This document shows positions 46,745 through 57,499 of a DNA stretch of 64,000 bases, piece by piece. The stretch is from assembly GCA_031001845.1 (NCBI GenBank), contig JARNGD010000085.1, positions 1 to 64,000 of the forward strand, written 5' to 3'. Each line of letters starts with the position of its first letter. Within the stretch, counting starts at the first letter, position 1. A program made the translations under genes and the position numbers. Source of the stretch: Achaetomiella virescens. Taxonomy: Eukaryota; Ascomycota; Sordariomycetes; Sordariales; Chaetomiaceae. The notes under the pieces are model-generated. The model did not search any database. It was not told the DNA's origin and saw only the letters and a program-made list of their open reading frames with translations.

Positions 46745-47758
46745 TCAAGCCTCACCCTCCAGACCCACAATCTTCAGCGAGTCTCTCCAGAGGCGGTCCT
46801 CCTCCTCAGGGTTGTAGGTCTGCTTCACCCATCCAACCCCAAAGACCTGACCATCGTCCTCGCCCCGCTCCGCTTCCCCGACGTCCTCCAGATACTTGCC
46901 ACCCCGATTCTCCCACTCCTTGCCCACGGCAGCCCAGACGGTCGTCGCAGCGCCCTGTTCTGCCGACTTCAAGATCTTGAGGATGTACGGATTGGCCATG
47001 AGCCCCTCGACAAACTCGGGCGGCATGTGGCGTGAGATGTCGGTGTTGATGGCGCCGGGATGCAGGCTGGTGGCGTGCAAGCCCCGGGCGCCGTAGTCCT
47101 GCTCGATCTTGTTGGCCAGGTACACGGCCCCAAGCTTGGAGTTGTTGTAGGCCGCCTCGTGGTTGTACCCGCCCTTTTCAAAGCTGTAATTGTCGCTAGC
47201 GGGGAGCACTCCAGCGCGGTGCGCCGAGGACGCTACCACGACCACGCGCGAACAGAAGCCGGGTGTCACGCTGGCCAGCAGGGCCTGCTTCAGCAGCTGG
47301 AAGAGCAAGAAGAAGCCCAAATAGTTGCTGGAGAAGTGGGCCTCGATCCCGTCTTCGGTGAGCGTGTACTCCTGCAGGCCCATGACTCCCGCGCTGTGGA
47401 TCAGGATGTTGACCTGGCCCTTGGTGGCCGAGAGAATTTGCGCCGCGCCCGCACGGATGCTCTGGAAGGAGTCCAGGTTCATCTCGACGAGCGAAACACG
47501 GCCGGGCTCGAGGATGCCGGCAAGGTTCTTGTGAGCCATGGCCAGGTTGCGGGCCGTGAGTAGTGTGGCTCCCGTGGCCTTCAAGGCGCGGGCCGTCTCG
47601 ACACCGATGCCCGACGTAGCGCCCGTGATAACAATCACCTTGCCTGCCAGCTTGTCTTGGAGGCCCTCATCTTGAATGATCTGGAGGGCCGTGGGGCGGG
47701 CGTCCCCGGCGCCCTGGGGATCGCGATGCGCGGCAGCGTATAGACGCGCGGAACCCAT
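46745..47758 (-). CDS. Short-chain dehydrogenase/reductase (retinol-dehydrogenase-like)
   Basis: Intronless, unbroken 337-residue frame from ATG at 47758 to TGA at 46745. It has the classical Rossmann nucleotide motif TGATSGIG (about residues 45-52), an SAG motif in HSAGVMGL standing in for NNAG, catalytic Ser in VVASSAHR, and catalytic YNNSK (Y-x3-K). PGAINTDISRHMP follows the active site. The preference for NAD or NADP and the substrate cannot be told. It is divergently transcribed from a Zn2Cys6 regulator 450 bp away, which suggests joint control. Its clean frame contrasts with most other long genes in the window. Confidence 0.88.
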   Translation of the reverse strand: MGSARLYAAAHRDPQGAGDARPTALQIIQDEGLQDKLAGKVIVITGATSGIGVETARALKATGATLLTARNLAMAHKNLAGILEPGRVSLVEMNLDSFQSIRAGAAQILSATKGQVNILIHSAGVMGLQEYTLTEDGIEAHFSSNYLGFFLLFQLLKQALLASVTPGFCSRVVVVASSAHRAGVLPASDNYSFEKGGYNHEAAYNNSKLGAVYLANKIEQDYGARGLHATSLHPGAINTDISRHMPPEFVEGLMANPYILKILKSAEQGAATTVWAAVGKEWENRGGKYLEDVGEAERGEDDGQVFGVGWVKQTYNPEEEDRLWRDSLKIVGLEGEA

Positions 47759-48207
47759 CTCGTACAGCTCGTTGCAGAACGATGAAGGTGTGAACGATGT
47801 GATGAAGGAACTAGTAGTATGACAGATGCTCCATAGCTATAAGACTGGTGTCTGGTTTTAAGGCTGTAAAGCTGGTGTCTGCTTATAAACGTATTAGTAA
47901 CTACCAAAGGAAGAGTGGTGTTTGCTTAGAAAGCGTATAACTGTAGATCCCATTTGTTAGTACTCTCTGGGTCTCTCCTTGCCCCTACCAAGCTAGCCGC
48001 GGCCGATATTACGGCCGAAATCTGCGGCCGACGTATTGCGGATCCTGCGGGGATTGCGGCCGTGCAAGGCGGCCGCTTGGAGGTATATCATTCGCCCGCC
48101 CTGCGGCCGCATTCCTCCCCGCCGCTCTCAGCTGCGAGTTTCAGGACATTCATCGAAAGTCCACCCATGTCCAAACGACTTGCAGACCAGTCCTAATTAC
48201 CCACATT
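47759..48207. promoter_or_regulatory. Divergent promoter region, SDR gene and Zn2Cys6 regulator
   Basis: 450 bp between two divergent starts. It contains several CGGCCG-type sites at about 47997-48112 (for example GCGGCCG repeated), the kind of CGG triplets that Zn2Cys6 proteins bind. That these are operator sites is inference. Near 47835-47940 there is a short direct repetition of TGGTGTCTG(G/C)TT. Confidence 0.45.
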
Positions 48208-49961
48208 ATGCAGACGCCCGGTCGTGAGTCGAGCCTGAAACTGGCGCAGCAAGCTTGCCGGTCCTGCAAATCGCGCAAGAGAAAGTGCGACAAGGCACTC
48301 CCCAAGTGCTCCTCCTGCGCCAAGTAAGCAAACAACCCTGTTGTCGGCTCTAGATGTGGCAAGCTGACACCTCGATGCTGTTACAGACGGGGCCAGACGT
48401 GTGAATACTCGTGGCCGGAAGCTAACACGCCCTCAGCTACTGTGTCGACCGTCGAGCGAGGATGGTACCCCTCTCCGCATATGAGGCGCAGCAGCCGGAG
48501 GGCCGGACTGTAGACTTTCCGACCATCCTCTTCCTCGACCCGAGCTTGCTGCGGCACGGTCAGGTTGACACAGCCTCCGGCCCGGCGATGTCCGTCCCAC
48601 CGCATATCCTACAGCTGCTCGGCGACTTGGACGAGATCCGGTCCTCTGCCGGCCGCTTCTTCCGGCACATCCACCAGTGGATGCCCTTCATATCAAAAAA
48701 GAGGTTCTACGATTTCCATCTCCAGTCCGCATTGCACACCCGACCCGATGTAGTCCTGTTGCTGTTGGCCTTGAAGTTGATCAACACATTCCCGCCCGCC
48801 GAGCCGCGGGCTTCCCGTACCGCCCTGTATCATACTATCAAGCATTTCTACCTCGAGGTTGAAAGTGCCTTCTCCATCCTCGTGCTGCAGGCCGGGTTCT
48901 GGTAGCACTGTATGAGCTAGGACATGGCATCTACCCGGCCGCGTACCTGTCGATCGGGGCGTGCGCGCGGTACGCCACGCCTTGGGTATCAACGCCACTA
49001 TGCGTACGGTGCCAACTCGGAGAGTGCTTACCTTGGTTGAGGTGGAGGAACGGCGGAGGGTCTGGTGGGTGATTGTGATTCTCGATCGGTATGTCGCTCA
49101 GCTCTCTTAGAATGTACTATAGACTAACGGCTGAGCCGTTCATAGCTTCGTGAGCATCGGATGTCCGGGACGGCCCTTTGCTACAACCGATCCGCGCTTG
49201 GAGGATCTGTTGCCCGCGGACGATGCAGCATGGGACGAGGGGTAGGTCGATTTATGCCCATATCTTATGTTCCCCAGTCTCTGAACGATGCTCGGGTAGA
49301 CCGTCCGGTCCGAGGACCTCTCGACCCTGTCTTCTCCGATGACGGGCCACATGAGTAAATTCTCCCTGCTGTGTCAGGCTGCCCGACTTCTCGGACACGT
49401 CCTGCACTATCTCGCCAGCGACGTCGCTATCGATGACGAGGCCTGGATGCAGCTCGATCGTACCCTACAGTCGATGTTGGCTGCGGCATTGAACATCGAC
49501 AGTCCGGACTATGATCAGATTGCCTTTGTATACAGGTTGGTCACACCCATCCTACCTGCTGATGAATCTAATTTCAAGTCTCGGTCAATATTAGTGCGCT
49601 TGTCGCTCTGTATACTCCGTGGCTCGCCCCCGACCGGCCATCCCCTGGCGCCGACGTTACCAGCGAGCGATCTCGACGGGCGCGAGTCGTGCTGGAACAA
49701 ATCTCCGACCGTATCAACGACAACCTGGTGGAGCGGCAATGCTTCCTGGGCCGCGACCCGGAAGACATGTCCCCCTGGGGGCTGTACTTTGCTTACCGCG
49801 TCTGCGAGGCGCATATACGGGCTCCGCGGAAGACGCCGCATGCGGCGACGGTGATGCGAAGTCTGCGCGAGGGGTTTCGTACCATCGATGTGCGGTGGAA
49901 TGTGGCAGGGCTGTATCTACAGCTGTTGGAGGCTCAGGAAGCGATTCGATTGGGGGGTTGA
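48208..49961 (+). CDS. Zn2Cys6 (Gal4-type) transcription factor
   Basis: Nuclear DNA-binding regulator. The ATG at 48208 gives MQTPGRESSLKLAQQACRSC. The zinc cluster follows C-x2-C-x6-C-x6-C-x2-C-x6-C (CRSC...KCDKALPKCSSC...TC), split by an intron 48324-48386 with GTAAGC...ACAG. The fungal-specific middle homology region follows: MPFISKKRFYDFH, VVLLLLALKLIN, LVALYELGHGIYPAAYLSIG, VEERRRVWWVIVILDRFVSI, GCPGRPFATTDPRLEDLLP. After further introns it reads LNIDSPDYDQIAFVY and ends LYLQLLEAQEAIRLGG at 49961. Frame breaks near 48466, 48895 and 49000 look like single-base errors. It lies between two SDR genes, so it probably controls a small local set. Confidence 0.83.
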
Positions 49962-50466
49962 TTTGCTGATGCGTAAACACCGGTAAGTAGGTTTGTTTAT
50001 GTGTGTGTGTTACCACTGCCACCACTTCACTACGTAAGGAGCTGGGGCAAGACTTGTGATCGTCACGGCCATGTAAGGCGCTGTCTTCTCCCTCTACAAT
50101 GGGCGTCTTCGACGTGGTCTCGGTAGTGGAGGTGAATACTAGTAGACAATGTGCCAGGATGGCCGAGGTCCCTGCAGGGCTTAGCCCGTTACAAGTGCAA
50201 GTTGAGGGGTATGCGCCTTCAGAGGCAGTGTATGGTGTCTGAGTGCAAGGCTATCGTAATCTGTTGGAGACGGAACAAGCAGTTGTTTTAAATGCGTCGC
50301 TCGCTTATAATATACGTTAACGTAGGTGTTTAAATAGTTCACAGTCTGGCGAGCAGCATGTCACGAAACAACCACATAAGGCGACCAGATAGATCCTCTT
50401 GAATAGAGAAATATAATGCTACCACTTTCATTGCCTGCATTCCTCCCTTAACTTGTCCATGGCATA
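49962..50466. repeat. Intergenic region with truncated dispersed repeat copy 3 and a transposon-end-like sequence
   Basis: 50318-50396 matches the middle of the dispersed repeat (equivalent to about 38886-38963, sharing AACGTAGGTGTTTAAATAGT). Directly before it lies TCGCTTATAATATACGTTA (50300-50319), the reverse of the pogo-type end seen at 45617. The repeat appears cut by, or joined to, a transposon terminus. Confidence 0.62.
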
Positions 50467-51369
50467 TTACCATTCCCGAATCTCGCCCGTGTACAGTACG
50501 AGCTTCCCGCCAAGTGTCTCCTTCGTAGCCGTCGTGAGGACCTTGAACATACCGTCGGCAGAGTCATTGAGTTCGACAGGAGCCTCACCCATGCCCCAGG
50601 CCCTAGCCGCCCTGTTGCCCATGTCTGTCTGAACCCAACCGGGGTCCAGGACAAAGGCGGTAAGCCATTCGTCCTCGGCGTTGATCCGGACGCCGTACCA
50701 ATTGAGCATGGCCTTGGAGGGCCCGTACGAGGCGCTGGGTACCGGGGGTTGCTGCCTGTCGATCGCTCGAGTCAGTTACGGCATGGCCTTCTCATCGCAG
50801 GCTCCTTTTTCCTCTTCTCCCGAAGACAACTCACCCCAAAGAGCCTGCCAACGACCCCATGGCGGCAAAGATGGGCCTGGCCGTAGACTGTTGCAACAAG
50901 TCGCGCGTCGCCTGGTACAGCGAGACGACGCCCAGGACGTTAACGTTCACATGCTCCTGGATGTCGGCCCGCTTGACGTCCTTGACCAAGGGCCACTGCT
51001 TTGAGATGCCGGCATTGGCAACGACAATGTCCAGGTGGTCGATGCCGTGCTTCGCCCGGAGCTCTGCGACGGCGTCTGCAGCGCTTTGCTCACTGCCGGC
51101 GTCGTATCGGACCGTGATCAACGTGTTGCCGGGATCCTGGGTGAGATTGGCCAGCGCCCGGGCGGTCGGGTGGCCCGGGTCACGCACAGCGACTATGACG
51201 GTCTGGGCTCGTGCGAAGGGCTGTCGTCAGTCTCCCTCAACTGCAGACACGGCGCATCGGCTCAGGCAGCAGGCATACTCACGTGGTTGGGCTTCGCTAT
51301 GAACCGCTTGACGAGCCCCTGTCCCAGGCCGCGGTTCCCGCCGGTGATCAAGACGATGGTTGAGGCCAT
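50467..51369 (-). CDS. Short-chain dehydrogenase (norsolorinic-acid-ketoreductase-like)
   Basis: The ATG at 51369 gives MASTIVLITGGNRGLGQGLV, with the TGxxxGLG nucleotide motif. An intron (GTGAGT at about 51281 to CAG at about 51205) precedes TVIVAVRDPGHPTARAL. Next are DIVVANAGIS and VNVNVLGVVSLYQAT. A second intron (GTGAGT at about 50834) precedes QQPPVPSASYGPSKAMLNWY with catalytic Y-GPS-K, and PGWVQTDMGNRAA. It ends YTGEIREW at 50467. The form resembles fungal nor-1-type ketoreductases, but no polyketide synthase is present in the window, so the substrate is open. No frameshift seen. Convergent with the Zn2Cys6 gene, 505 bp apart. Confidence 0.83.
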
Positions 51370-52370
51370 TCTGCGTGTGGTGATTGATGAGTGTGGGATT
51401 GAGACGACGGCGGATAAGGCAGGTCGACAGTCCCCTATTATTTAATGGCGAGGGCTTAGCATACGAATCTGCGTCGGCTCGAATATTTACCATCATGAAT
51501 TACGTTCTGACCTAAGCCGTGTCCCCTGACGAATGACGATGCTAACAAATGCCTTGGTCCTAATGCCTAAACGTGGCATGGCTTGTTAGTGTCCAAGAAT
51601 TAGCTGGGGCGTACACCTCCTCCAGGGAAATGAATCCTATCCCAACGGGTACGACGCACTGTTGAAGGTTTGGTTGACGAGTCTCAACAAATTAAAGTGG
51701 AGACACTGAAGACAGGGTGTGTCTCGGCGAGGAACTACAGCAGTGGGGAGATTCCGCAAGCAGCTACCTCAGCTGACTGAAAACAGCAAGTATGAGGAAG
51801 GAAAGGAGAAAGAACTAAGGAACATACCCCTAGAGGATAATCTTGACCCTACATGGGGGTACAAACGGATAGTCAGCGTCAAACGCGTTGCGGCGCACTG
51901 CGGCCAAAGAGCATCCTTCAGACGTCCCCGGGTTCCGGAACGGTTCTCACGTAGGCAAGTATATAACCAGGGGCATGCGCCCGCGCCCCACGCCGTCACA
52001 TCAATACCCCAACCCCAAAGAAGTTGTAGGGTCGTTTCTTGTTCCGCTAAGAGGTTGTCGTCCGGGTGGTCGTCGTCGATGAAGTCCTCGAGGTAAGCCT
52101 TCGTCCACTGTAATAGAAGTTTTGGTAAGCCTACGGCCCGTAGGAACTCCTCGTAGTACTTCCGCAGCAAGTGTAGCCAGTTCTTGAAGTCGCGAGCCGA
52201 GTACCACACCGAGTCCTCGTCTCAACCAACCCCACTAGGCCCTATACTGGGGCTTTCCCCAGGTAAGTCTCGAGGCGAGGATCTTCTCCACCTGCCGTTC
52301 AAACTCCCTATTAACTTCCGCCGGAGGCTCTGTTGTGACGAATCTCCGGCCACTACTTCTGGGGAGGATT
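51370..52370. other. Intergenic or decayed mobile sequence
   Basis: On the minus strand 52225-51769 is open (YSARDFKNWLHLLRKYYEEF, LPKLLLQWTKAYLEDF), which looks like a fragment of a retroelement or host gene. I cannot place it in a family. The remainder has no signal. Confidence 0.3.
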
Positions 52371-52530
52371 GCTGAAGGTATGTAATGCGGGCCAGGCTGA
52401 GGTCCGGTAGAGCCAAAAGGTCAACAACAAGTGCTTCAAGCAAATGTCTCAACAGCAGTAGGACAACTACATTGTAGTTGCTTACTGAGGAAGCTAGCGT
52501 AGGTGTCCTTGGGCTAACAGAGTGCGGTTT
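52371..52530 (+). repeat. Repeat with a diverged copy at 53144-53270
   Basis: Shared blocks with 53144-53270 in the same orientation: GGTCAACAACAAG versus GGTCTACAACAAAG, AATTACTTAACTGAGAAAGC versus TTGCTTACTGAGGAAGC. The pair brackets the partial phosphotransferase copy, so they may be old LTR-like ends or part of the duplicated unit. Confidence 0.5.
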
Positions 52531-52674
52531 ATATACAGCTTCCTCTCATATATTCTGTTCCTGGATTAAAGGGTTTGGCCTTCCATCCTGTCAATCCAGT
52601 TCCCTCGGATCGACGATCTCCTGTAATAAGCCTATTCTGATTGGTTCTAACCCATGCTCCAATCATTGGCTCGG

Positions 52675-52970
52675 TCACCCAGATGCGAATGACCTGAACA
52701 GACCTCCGCCTGTCAGAATTCTGGAGCTTGCCTGCTCGCCAAATACGGGCACTTTGTTACTCCAGCCGAGGTCGAGGCCCAGCGATACGTCTACCAGCAA
52801 CTGCAAGGCCGCGTTCCATTGCCAGAGTCATGGGATGGGCGGAGGATGCTGACCAGGGCTTCAGTTATATGGCCCTGATCAACGCTCCGACGCTGGCCGC
52901 GCGCTGGAACAGTCTGACCGAGCCCGAGAAGCGGGCTCTCTGTAGCCAGCGAAAGGTTATGGTACAGCGG
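52675..52970 (+). pseudogene. Truncated second copy of the phosphotransferase gene at 56430
   Basis: Aligns base by base with 56566-56860 (anchors AACAGACCTCCGCCTGTCA, CGAGGTCGAGGCCCAGCGAT, GGAACAGTCTGACCGAGCCC), at over 90% identity by eye. A one-base deletion at about 52732 (CTTGCC for CTTTGCC) and another near 52828 (GAGTCATGG for GAGGTAATGG) destroy the frame. Homology ends at ATGGTACAG, just before the intron of the full gene. The catalytic half is absent. Confidence 0.85.
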
Positions 52971-53143
52971 ACTGCTGCGACCAGCGGTAGGGTGTGGTAT
53001 GTATGTGGATTTGAGGTGCTCTGCACCAGTTCAATAGCAATCGATACCTTTAGTCAAGTCCGTAATAGGCCAAAGATAGAGTAAGTAACGTATAACGAAC
53101 GGTAGAATCCCTAGGTCTAAAAGGGACTCGTGAAGGTGTGTCT

Positions 53144-53270
53144 AGGGTCGGGATGACGGTTCGTAGAGCCAAACGGTCTACAACAAAGCGTATACAAGCA
53201 ATTATCTGAATAGTAGGGTGGTACCCCTTGAATAATTACTTAACTGAGAAAGCTACTATGGTGCCCGTAG
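53144..53270 (+). repeat. Diverged copy of the repeat at 52371-52530
   Basis: See 52371-52530. The sequence between this and the next relic (53271-53470) has no recognisable content. Confidence 0.45.
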
Positions 53271-53469
53271 GCCGTAGAGATCGTGATCTATCCAGCTGGG
53301 TCGCCAGTGCTCGCCAGCTATCCTAGGCTACCTTACTCGCCCTCGGTAGCCAGCTACCATGGGCAACCCTGTGGCTGTATGCTTCTTGGCCCCTTCGTCA
53401 CAGAGTACTGCGAGATTGTTCAATAGGGGTTGGCATATGGCTGGTTCGTGATAGTATAGAAGGGGGCGG

Positions 53470-53805
53470 CGTATGCAAGCGAGCGGCGCACTATTTTAAT
53501 GCGACGCGCTACCTGCCTCTCTAACACCAATTTTCTCCTTGCATTAACATATCTTCTGCTCTAAATGAAGCTAGGGTAATCTTAACCCTCAAGGTTATTA
53601 GAAACCACAAATGTCTTAGTATGCGAGCTATAGCTAAGATCTATACCTTACCTATAATAACTATCTGCTCTCAACTTGCTAGCTCGATATTACACATGTT
53701 TGCAATAGTACTATCAGCGGCCTTAACATTTCTGTTATATAATATAGATCAACTACTCTCAGTGCACCGCAGAGAAGCAAATAAATTGACTCAAATCGAT
53801 TGAAT
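53470..53805 (+). mobile_element. AT-rich pogo transposase relic
   Basis: Leader-like GCAAGCGAGCGGCGCAC at about 53475, then NEARVILTLKVIRNHKCLSM and RAIAKIYTL (53565-53655). This is equivalent to the first 30 residues of the complete transposase at 62084. The homology then fades. High A/T content compared with the complete copy fits repeat-induced mutation. Confidence 0.6.
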
Positions 53806-53938
53806 GCATCTGCAGTGTAGATCGGGCCAACCAACACTCTCTAGGTAACTAATGAAAAGCATCTAACTAAATCCAATATCTAGTATACCACGATCCAGCC
53901 ATGGTCTTCTCTACGGGCTGTTTCCAGCGAATCTACCA

Positions 53939-54937
53939 TTACTGCTTCTTTGCCCTGAGGTAGTCAAGAGCGGCTTGGTCCAACATGCCGTCCCTAACGA
54001 GCTTCTCTGCAGCCTCGATGACCCAAGTCTGGCAGTTCCGCTGCGTGATTTTCCGGGGTGGGTTGGAAGTCGGAACCTAGTAAGTAAGGGGTGAGAGCGT
54101 CAGCGTTCATGATCTCACCGCAAAAAATGGACAAAGTGAAGTAGGATAAGGGGGGAGGAGGATAGAGACGAACAAGAAAAAAAGAACGATAAAGGAACAA
54201 AACGAAAAGAAGAAGGGGAGAAAAAAGAAAGGAAAGCGTACCAAATCGTCAACAGCATTCAAAGTCTTGGCCGGCGGTGGCGCCTTGGCGGCGCTGACCT
54301 CGAACGGGCAGACGGGGTGGCCGGGATTCTCAACCTTGTATGTGCCATTGTTCCACATATCCTCTTTGAAGTGCGTACCATCGACCCATTGGAGGTTGAT
54401 GAGCTGCGGTTTCTTGCTAGTCTGGGTGAAGTCGAGGCTGCGCTTGATCTCGAATCTGAATCCGTTCTTCACATCGCCAGCTGCGTGCAGAAAAACGCCC
54501 TTCTGAGCACTCGTGGACCGACGGACGAAAATACCCCAGTGGTCCTTGAACGGGTAGCCGTTAAATACGGCCAGAGACACAAGAAGGAAGCCAGCAGGGC
54601 CCACAGCTGCAACATCTGGGGGGGATATAGCCGTCGAAGCATTGGGAGCCCGGGCCGGAGCCGGAGCCGGGGGGGGCGGAGGAGGAGGCGCGCCGCCGGC
54701 ACCACCAGTGTTGTTATTGCCTGTCGACTTGGGTGGAGTGCCGCCGCGGCTGTTGTTCCCGCTGCCCGTCGTCTTGGGCGGAGTGCCACCGCGGCTGTTA
54801 TTCCCGCTTCCCGTCGTCTTGGGCGGTGTGCCGCCGCGGCTGTTGCTCCCGCTGCCCGTCGTCTTGGGCGGAGTGCCGCCGCGGCTGTTGTTCCCGCTGC
54901 CTGTGGTGGTCGCTCTCACATTGGCCCGGCCAGACAT
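53939..54937 (-). CDS. Protein with N-terminal Gly/Pro tandem repeats and an HWxxF-type domain of unknown function
   Basis: Two exons, 54937-54242 and 54076-53939, intron 165 bp with GTACGC...CTAG, phase 0, give an unbroken 277-residue protein. The N-terminus has four 15-residue repeats (NSRGGTPPKTTGSGN), then a polyproline stretch and an Ala/Pro linker. The folded part has FKDHWGIFVRRS, GVFLHAAGDVKNGFRFEIKR and VPTSNPPRKITQRNCQTWVI near the C-terminus. Proteins with this HW...G...FEIKR pattern are common in filamentous fungi, but I know no function. The low-complexity head and no signal peptide suggest a cytosolic protein. Plus-strand frames over the repeat are its mirror images. Confidence 0.7.
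54733..54910 (-). repeat. 45-bp tandem repeat, four units
   Basis: Four direct copies encoding the 15-residue unit NSRGGTPPKTTGSGN in the gene above. Units differ at only a few bases (GTTGTT, GTTATT, GTTGCT). Confidence 0.9.
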
Positions 54938-56429
54938 GATGAGCTAGAGAAGGTTGCAGATTTGTGGAAGACAAATCTTTTAGGTATGTAGGAGAAGATC
55001 CTGAACGTGGTGTCGATGTGTCGACTGAAAGGACAAAACGAAATCTGTTCGAGAAGCAATGATGGAAAAGCAACTGAGAATGATGTGGGCTGACGAAGGA
55101 CAGAGGATACCGTCCTTGATTATATGCCTGATGCTTCTGACCCCGGCACCGCCGCACCTGACGATTGGACTCCCGAAATAGACCACCATGTCAATACTCT
55201 CCAGACTCTCAAACCAACAAGTTGTCTCCGGCACCTGGCCGGACCGTGAATGCTCGCTCGGCCATGCTGGGTTGCTCTGTGTCGAAAATAGAGATGACTG
55301 GCTTGACGGTTGGCCGCAATCCTCGAGCTGCTACACCTGAGACTTGCCCGCGGGCACAGTCTTGCAGCCGCGCCACAGCGTTGACCACCGCCGCCATGGG
55401 CTTGCCGAGACGTGGGCCTCAAAGCGCAGTCATGAAGCTTGGATCAACGTTGTCCGGGAACTCGTATAAAAATATTCCACCGTTGGGTCCAGTAGTCTCA
55501 GCATGCCTTAAGATAAATGACGCTGGTGAAGCTCTAACTCCATTCAATTGAGACTCAAAACGCGCATGTTTCCTCCATAGTTAATGCAGGAGGTTCGCTT
55601 GGCCGCCGTACAATGCACCAGCACCAACCTTAGATCGACTACGAAACTAGCCGCAAAGTTTCACCATCGGTCAACACACCCACGCCGCCGGTTGATGCCC
55701 GGTTTGCCACAACCCTACCTAGGCCGGGACCTAATGTTTGACCTACCTAGGTATTGTGAGTTCGTACCTTACCTAATTTAAGTAACGGGTGGGCCTCGCC
55801 AAGCCAACGAGCGTTCGGATTGTGTTTCACAAACCAACCAACCCACAGCAGCTTCCGACGAACTTGAGAGCTCTATCAGTCGTAAGTCATCAGCGGTCTC
55901 GTCGAGATCAGCAGAAGCCCCAACTAGTGTGCACATCTACGGTTGCGGAAGTGAACATCAGCTGCCTGGCATTGACTCGGGTTTTTGTGAATGCCTGAAT
56001 CATGGCATGAGTGGCCTTCTGTCAGGGAAGCGCTGCTGCTGTTTGGGATTTAATCACTCATTTCCGTGTGACTGAGTGTGCCGGGGCACAGGCGCAGGAA
56101 AATCTTGGTGATGCAAAGTATGCTGTTGTGTGGTGGATGATCTGTGTAGGAGGCCACAAATGTGGGGTGGGGACCATAAATGTGGGCGGCAATCCTTCAG
56201 TACCTGATGCAGGTCCTGCCTGAAGTGCGTGGGGCATAGGCGCCTGAGGTGACACTCGGCATTTGTCCGTACCATGCCGCAGGCACCCACTTTCCGGCCG
56301 TTGAACACAACCCTTTTTCATTGCACACAATCACGAATTCGTCGATCAGTACTGGCATGAGTGCCTAGCTCGCACATACGATTGGCCAGCATTCCCTCCG
56401 TCTCGTCTTCTTAGGTTCTCAAAGGCACG
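54938..56429. other. Intergenic, no gene established
   Basis: About 1.5 kb. A 62-codon minus-strand frame at 55397-55209 looks compositionally protein-like but has no partner exons or known motif. Nothing else seen. Confidence 0.4.
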
Positions 56430-57499
56430 ATGCCGAACAGCGCCCCTCCTTCGGCCGCATCCACTCCGGTTGTTCCCTTCCCAGGGACCGGGTTCACTAA
56501 AGCCCATCCCAATGCGCTGCTTCCTTCGCCTGCCAGCATCAGAGCACGCAACAAAGCGACCGGTCATCCCGATGCGAGTGACCTGAACAGACCTCCGCCT
56601 GTCAAAATTCCGGAGCTTTGCCTACTCGTCAAGTACGGGCACTTTGTTACTCCAGCCGAGGTCGAGGCCCAGCGATACGTCTACCAGCAGCTGCAAGGCC
56701 GCGTTCCAGTGCCAGAGGTAATGGGATGGGCGGAGGATGCTGGCCAGGGCTTCATTTATATGGCCCTGATCAATGCTCCGACGCTGGCCGCGCGCTGGAA
56801 CAGCCTGACCGAGCCCGAGAAGCGGGCTCTCTGTAGCGAGCTAAAGGTAATGGTACAGGCGTGGAGAGGGTTGAAGCAAAATCCAAAAGATGTTTATATT
56901 GGTAAGTGGGGCTATATATATCTCAGCTATATTGAAACGTCGCTAATATATATGTATATCTGAAAGGAGCGGTTGGCAGACGGCCGCTTAACGACATCAT
57001 CCTCAGAGACAGAAGCTGGCTTTACGGCCCTTGGCAAGGCAGCGGTGCTATACAGGCCTTCCACAACGCCTGTGATCTGGAAATTTCGGGCCAGATACCC
57101 ATCGTCTTTACTCATGGCGACCTTGTCGCCTGCAACATACTCGTAACGCCTGGATCGAACCCTAGGGTCGCTGCTGTCATTGACTGGGCCCAGGCTGGGT
57201 GGTATCCGTCGTATTGGGAATGGTGCAAAGCGAAATGGGTCGATATGGCATCGGACCTTGGCATGAACGACGCTGCTCAGGAGCAATGGCGGCAGCAATA
57301 TCTGCCACTCATCATCGACCCGGTGCCCGACAGCACCGTCTACTCTGGCTGCGGTTTTCACTTGCTAATATCTGATCATAAACCAGCCGCGGCTATGACA
57401 GGCTATCAGATGAGAGGATGTATGGGAGGATCCAATTTGCCAATGATTGAGATTCTCCACTGCTGCATGCACAGAACGGACTTGTTGGTAGTGGGATGA
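56430..57499 (+). CDS. Aminoglycoside-phosphotransferase (APH)-type kinase-fold protein
   Basis: The protein-kinase-like APH family in fungi is large and mostly uncharacterised; it is not evidence of drug resistance. Exons 56430-56901 and 56967-57499 (intron 65 bp, GTAAGT...AAAG) keep frame. It starts MPNSAPPSAASTPVVPFPGT. The N-lobe has VKYGHFVTPAEVEAQRYVYQ (with the Glu that pairs with the lysine position) and VPEVMGWAEDAGQGFIYMAL. The catalytic loop is THGDLVACNILV (HGD-x4-N) and the metal-binding segment is VIDWAQAGWYP. The C-terminal 50 residues after DPVPDSTVY look atypical (Cys/His-rich), perhaps because an intron or shift near 57340 is not seen. The partial copy at 52675 duplicates exon 1 only. 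Confidence 0.8.

Noticed and set aside
46745..51369. Secondary-metabolite gene cluster
   Set aside because: Regulator and reductases are present but no PKS, NRPS, terpene synthase or transporter lies in the window.
54642..54947. Plus-strand Gly/Pro/Leu-rich frames
   Set aside because: Antisense of the 15-residue repeats of the minus-strand gene, which has proper introns and an unbroken frame.
55209..55397. Minus-strand 62-codon frame (MAAVVNAVARLQDC...)
   Set aside because: Plausible composition but isolated, with no partner exons or known domain.
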